DNA of 64,000 bases from Athripsodes cinereus (lineage: Eukaryota > Arthropoda > Insecta > Trichoptera > Leptoceridae), in assembly GCA_947579605.1 (NCBI GenBank), contig OX388305.1:27293542-27357541 (forward strand). Reading direction: 5' to 3'. The translations under genes were made by a program, and so were the position numbers. The first letter of the stretch is position 1. Each line of letters begins with the position of its first letter. The notes under the pieces were generated by a model. The model was given only the letters and a program-made list of their open reading frames with translations, was not told the origin of the DNA and made no database searches. Positions 59,621-64,000 of this stretch are shown in pieces.

Positions 59621-62510
59621 GAGTATTATATTTGAAAGATATTTCGGGATCGGATATATCCATGTAAATGTATAAAGTACAACACATAGCGTATAAATCA
59701 ACGTTGGTAAATATCTTAAATCGATTTAGATTCCACAGGAAATTGGGTTACTACATTGAAAAATGTACCTATATAAGCAGCTGAGTATTTTAGTTACTGG
59801 AGTTAATGTTACCATAACGGGGTCACTCCCAAACAAGAAAACAATTGGAATTATATATTACAATGAAGAACGTACTTGCTCACTTTATAAGTTAGGATCG
59901 GAAGGCGCATCACAGGACAAAGGAATCAATTTATTCTTAGATGATGTACATATTATATAGACAACTTCATTATGTTCACGGATCATTTGGCAGTTTGATT
60001 ATAAAAAAAATATATTTCTATTAAGCGAATTCCTATCCTACTTCCAATAAAGTAGACGAGACGAAACGATGGGATGGGAGGAAATGAAGATATTTGCCAA
60101 CAATAGGAATAGAGCGTGATTGATGTCAGACAGAATAAGGGAAACGATTGGCTCTGTGCTAAACAGACCAGCCACATGCCTCGAGCATCGTGATTGTGGA
60201 TAGTCGATGTCGATTATTATTGGGAAATACCTAGAGACATATATATATATATATTTTAAAGTACTTATATAAAATGACAACTCTGTAGGAATAAAATAGA
60301 TGACACTGGTAGTTTCTGCGTTAATCCATATTCCCAGTAGGTAACGTTATCAGGAAATGTACTAATACAATTATTTGTGCATGTGATGGATAATATTACA
60401 GGTAGGTACATAGTATAGATCACCTGAAGGAATAGGTTCGCTCACCTGTTAATGTACATTATGGAGACTGGATAACTACATTCATTTCAACATGAGGCAG
60501 AAGTAAAACGTAAATATCTATTACATTACCAGGAAACCACGCTTAAAAGAGCGGGAAATGAGTTTTCCTGAAATACCGGGACAAATATTTCGACTTGATG
60601 TTGAGGAATATTGTATGTAATAACCTTCAGGCTATCATTAACAAACATAACATAATGTAAACATACCTATGTATTATGACTTTTTCAAATCAATGCTTTC
60701 CTTAAAATCACTTATTACCCATGGGAACTTACTAAAAATATAATTTATTCGGACATTTTGAAATCAAAAGACGTAAAGTTTTTATTTTATTCTACGTTTT
60801 ATCATTTATGTATTTTTGTGTTATATTTATATATTTATGTATTTTAGGGCAAGCATTGTAAATTTGTTTGTATTGAAGGTACCTACGCAGCTGATACATT
60901 TAAAAATATAATATATAAAATTACATGAGACTATGTAACCATCAGCATTACTATCCTGGTATAATAGAAAACTAATAACAAAAAAAGCTCATGGCAGTAA
61001 CAAGTTCAACAATAATAAACATTAGCTGGTTAATACATATTTCGTTGGCTGGAAGACATTGCCTCCAGAAAATAACCGCGCCAACTGTTCATGCTAGTTT
61101 TAGATCAATAAAGTGTTATTATTATTATTATATTAAATATAATATATATTATATAGTGTATTGCTTCAATACTCAAGTGACGAGAATGACTAGAAACTGT
61201 AATTATTTAAATTTTACGAAAGCATACGTAGGTATGAAAAAAGAAAATAATATGTGATGTAACTATGAACATATTATCGGTAATGGGTGGTGCTATGCGG
61301 AGAAATATAACTTCGTGCTGCATGTTATGGTGTTGCGCACTGCGCATACTAGAGTATGGGAGCGAGCGTGTTATGATCGAGGCTTCAGATTGATATTCAG
61401 ATCACGACGTGCAATATGTGTGGAGCGAGCTCATATTGCTGCTGATGTTGAGTAATTGGCTTCTCAATATTCACTCGCAGTGACAAGTCACCACCCTCAC
61501 AGGAGACGCTGCTCATACACGCATAATTCAATATTCCATACAACCAGTCAGCCAACCATAGGCACACCTACACACACACATACGATATACATAATATGTA
61601 ATAAATATTTGGAATATTTATATTTTTTTTATTGTTAAACTGAATTTGGGCACAACGTGCAGATGACAAAAACATCTTGGGAGAACCATGTTTACACAAT
61701 GTAACATTGTGCTAAAATTATAATGATAGAACGCGAACAAATAAACAATAAAAAGTGTTCATCTTGATAAATATACCGTTTAAAAATGCTATGTATTACT
61801 ATAAAAGATTCTTCGCCGTTGTGGAACTTTAGGTAGAATATAGTTAATAAGTAAGGAGAGGAAGAGTGAGAAACAGATAGACGGGGATTCCAAGATCAAT
61901 TTAAATTAAACAAACAAACACATTAAAAGGCGGGGCTGATTAATCGAGCGGTGCGTGATCCACTAGTGATCTTATACAAAACGAATTTAACCCCATTTCC
62001 CAACAATCAAGCAGCACGCTACACTACACTTGTATGTACACCGACACACCTACTACACTATAACGTAGGTATCTATTATTATTATTATCTTACGACAAAT
62101 AGGTATTCATACTCCAGTTAGACATAGCATACATCTACAGAAACCGAGGTCTTGTGTGAGATAAAACTAACGACAAGAAGGAAATACAAGAATAATTTCA
62201 AGTCAAAGTTTGTCCCATTATAATTTTACGGTATTAAATTTATACAGATAGTGAAATTTATCCCTCCGGGAATTAGATGCCATAAACGTGAAAATCTTAT
62301 ATACCTACCTAAATTAAACATAGCCAAAGCCAAAATTATGTGCACAAGTAAATATTTATTCTCGTAATAAATAAAAACCAGGAATGTTTGATTTATGTAA
62401 CCCAGTTTATCACTCTTTTTTTAAGTTCTATATAAAAAATGTACCTATACATGTAGGTTAAAGATAAACACACAAAAGTCTTATAAGATTTTGAAATCGT
62501 GATTTTTACA
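59621..62510. other. intron sequence with one GC-richer island
   Basis: No exon or transposon supported. At 61290-61520 a CpG-richer block contains TGTTGCGCACTGCGCATACT, similar to a paired NRF-1 type site, and could be a promoter or enhancer. Otherwise AT-rich. Confidence 0.35.
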
Positions 62511-62529
62511 TTGAAAATGATGAACGACT

Positions 62530-63010
62530 CTCATATGTTGCCTGGAGCTATTCAACTCTTGTTGGAGAGAAGCCATTACTCCAGAAGATTGGAGAAGGAC
62601 TACCATTTGTCCGCTGTCTAAGGAGAAAAGTGCGGAAGCTATCAGGCTATTAAGGTCATGGTATGTCTCCGTGGCTGTGCAATTTAATGTTTTATTACTG
62701 CATACGATCTGTGAAAAGGATGGATGTTGGTGTTCAATTGAATGGGAATCGGATGAATGCTTAGAGATATGCAGATGATTTATTGTTAATGACTGAGAAT
62801 GGAAGAGATTTATATGACATTGTTTCGTGTGTGTATATGATCACTGAGAAGAATGGTTGGTAAAACGTTGCGACATAGAGTGAAGAATGTGGATATCAAG
62901 AGAATGAGCGGATGCGAGGAGTGTTGTGACAAGCGGAGTATAATATGCACGGTGACATGAGTGTATATTTATCTGATAGAGATGGTGAAAAGCGCGGTCG
63001 CCAAAGAACT
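62530..63010 (+). mobile_element. RTE-like LINE reverse-transcriptase relic
   Basis: In the plus strand SPWLCNLMFYYCIRSVKRMD, then VGVQLNGNRMNA, a stop, and RYADDLLLMTENGRDLYDIV: the region around the YADD catalytic box of an RTE-like LINE. Before it, remains of EKPLLQKIGEGLP. Several stops; a dead fragment. Confidence 0.65.
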
Positions 63011-63439
63011 ACGTGGTTAAAATTTTCATGGACGGCCGCGTGTTAGGTATTATATAGAGAGAAAAAGAATTAAATGGTGTTGAAACAATCAGAAAAAGAT
63101 GGCATGTATAGTTACAATTATATGTGTACCAGTGGCGGAACTAGACTTTTTATATTGACTTTGCCTTCCATTACTTTTTCTTAATTTATTTCCAGAAATA
63201 TAAAGCGTCCTTGTTACAAAAATCTATACCTAAACATCACTTTTATCTTTAATCTAAATGAATATATTCTTAAAATGATAATGACAAATCGAATTTACTG
63301 ACTTGCTAGACTGAAGTCTGTTCTGAGACAGTATTAGTACAGAAATTTATCATGGATCAAATTTTAATTTATTACCTACCTGTAAAGATAAAATATAACA
63401 TAAAATCAACATAATAAGGGCTTTTTGCCGTAGAATGAA

Positions 63440-63471
<32 letters not shown>

Positions 63472-64000
63472 AACACTTAGTTGAAGTAACTTCATTATGT
63501 GACAAGTACAGTAAACTAGCAAATAGTTTTTATTAAAAAAATAATATGGAATTCGATTAAAAAATTTCAGCAAATAATAGATTACCACTTCTTTACACCA
63601 TTTACCTTTAATAATAATTTTAGTCATTCAATTTATATTGTTCGCGACATATCTACCATATCTGCACTCTACAATAAGATCTAAACAGCTTAAATCAAGG
63701 CAATGAATATTAGTTTTATTAACAATTTAGTAAGGCTTATAATTAGTTAAGAAGTAAAAATAAAAATAAAACTAGGTTTATTTTTGATACGTTTTAATCC
63801 AAACAAAGAAAAAATAAAACAAAAAAGTATATATCATTATTATTACATATTTTTATAATGTTAAATAATAATAATATTTATTTTAAGAAAAATTCTCGAA
63901 TATTAAGATTATATTATGGGAAAATATAATTCCCTAGACATTAAAGAATTATGGGTCAACATCGGTGCATTGCGATATTGATGAGATTGTACAAAAATTA
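63011..64000. other. AT-rich end of window
   Basis: Apart from the microsatellite at 63438, I see no supported feature. The missing start-codon exon of muscleblind is expected further to the right, outside the window. Confidence 0.4.
63438..63474. repeat. AAAT tetranucleotide microsatellite
   Basis: GAATGAATAAATAAATAAAT and further repeats; probably derived from a retroelement tail of which nothing else is recognisable. Confidence 0.8.

Overview
The window is animal nuclear DNA, almost certainly from an insect. It is AT-rich and intron-rich, with no compact bacterial-style genes, and contains many non-LTR retrotransposons, a tRNA-derived SINE family and hAT or TA-flanked DNA transposons. The only clearly recognisable host gene is muscleblind (mbl), on the minus strand. 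Its zinc-finger exons match the insect form closely ([16 protein letters not shown], then a conserved [17 protein letters not shown] stretch). The TAGGTA-rich, AT-rich background would suit a hemipteran, but that is only an impression.

Layout. 1-10 kb: transposon graveyard (hAT relic, a TA-flanked inverted-repeat element carrying a SINE, two hAT-type non-autonomous elements with 8-bp target duplications, two LINE copies, a 56-bp minisatellite). 10-15.4 kb: no recognisable transposon. 15.4-21.6 kb: three minus-strand exons encoding two CCCH fingers of muscleblind spacing and ending in a stop codon; transposons occupy much of the intron between the last two. 21.6-26.5 kb: no confident exon. 26.5-36 kb: six muscleblind exons on the minus strand, every boundary in phase 0. 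36-64 kb: probably muscleblind intron (the exon with the start codon and first half-finger was not found and should lie beyond 64 kb). This intron carries several LINE fragments, SINEs, a LINE nested in a hAT element, and a young 5'-truncated LINE with a 13-bp target duplication.

How the genes fit together. Muscleblind proteins are CCCH zinc-finger RNA-binding splicing regulators. Reading from high to low coordinates, the exons encode: the end of finger 2, a proline-rich linker, fingers 3 and 4, a 31-codon cassette with a KKRP nuclear-signal-like motif, a 14-codon micro-exon, and a long 384-codon Ala/Gln-rich terminal exon. The all-phase-0 arrangement would allow exon skipping without frameshift.

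The most unusual host feature is the additional tandem CCCH pair at 20.3-15.4 kb, on the same strand and downstream of the muscleblind terminal exon. Its splice phases match perfectly, its finger spacing is that of muscleblind, and it has a private stop codon. It is either an alternative third finger pair and C-terminus of muscleblind, or a small neighbouring CCCH gene (ZC3H10-like) whose first exon was not identified.

All splice sites here were read by eye from sequence. No alignment, expression data or database search was available.
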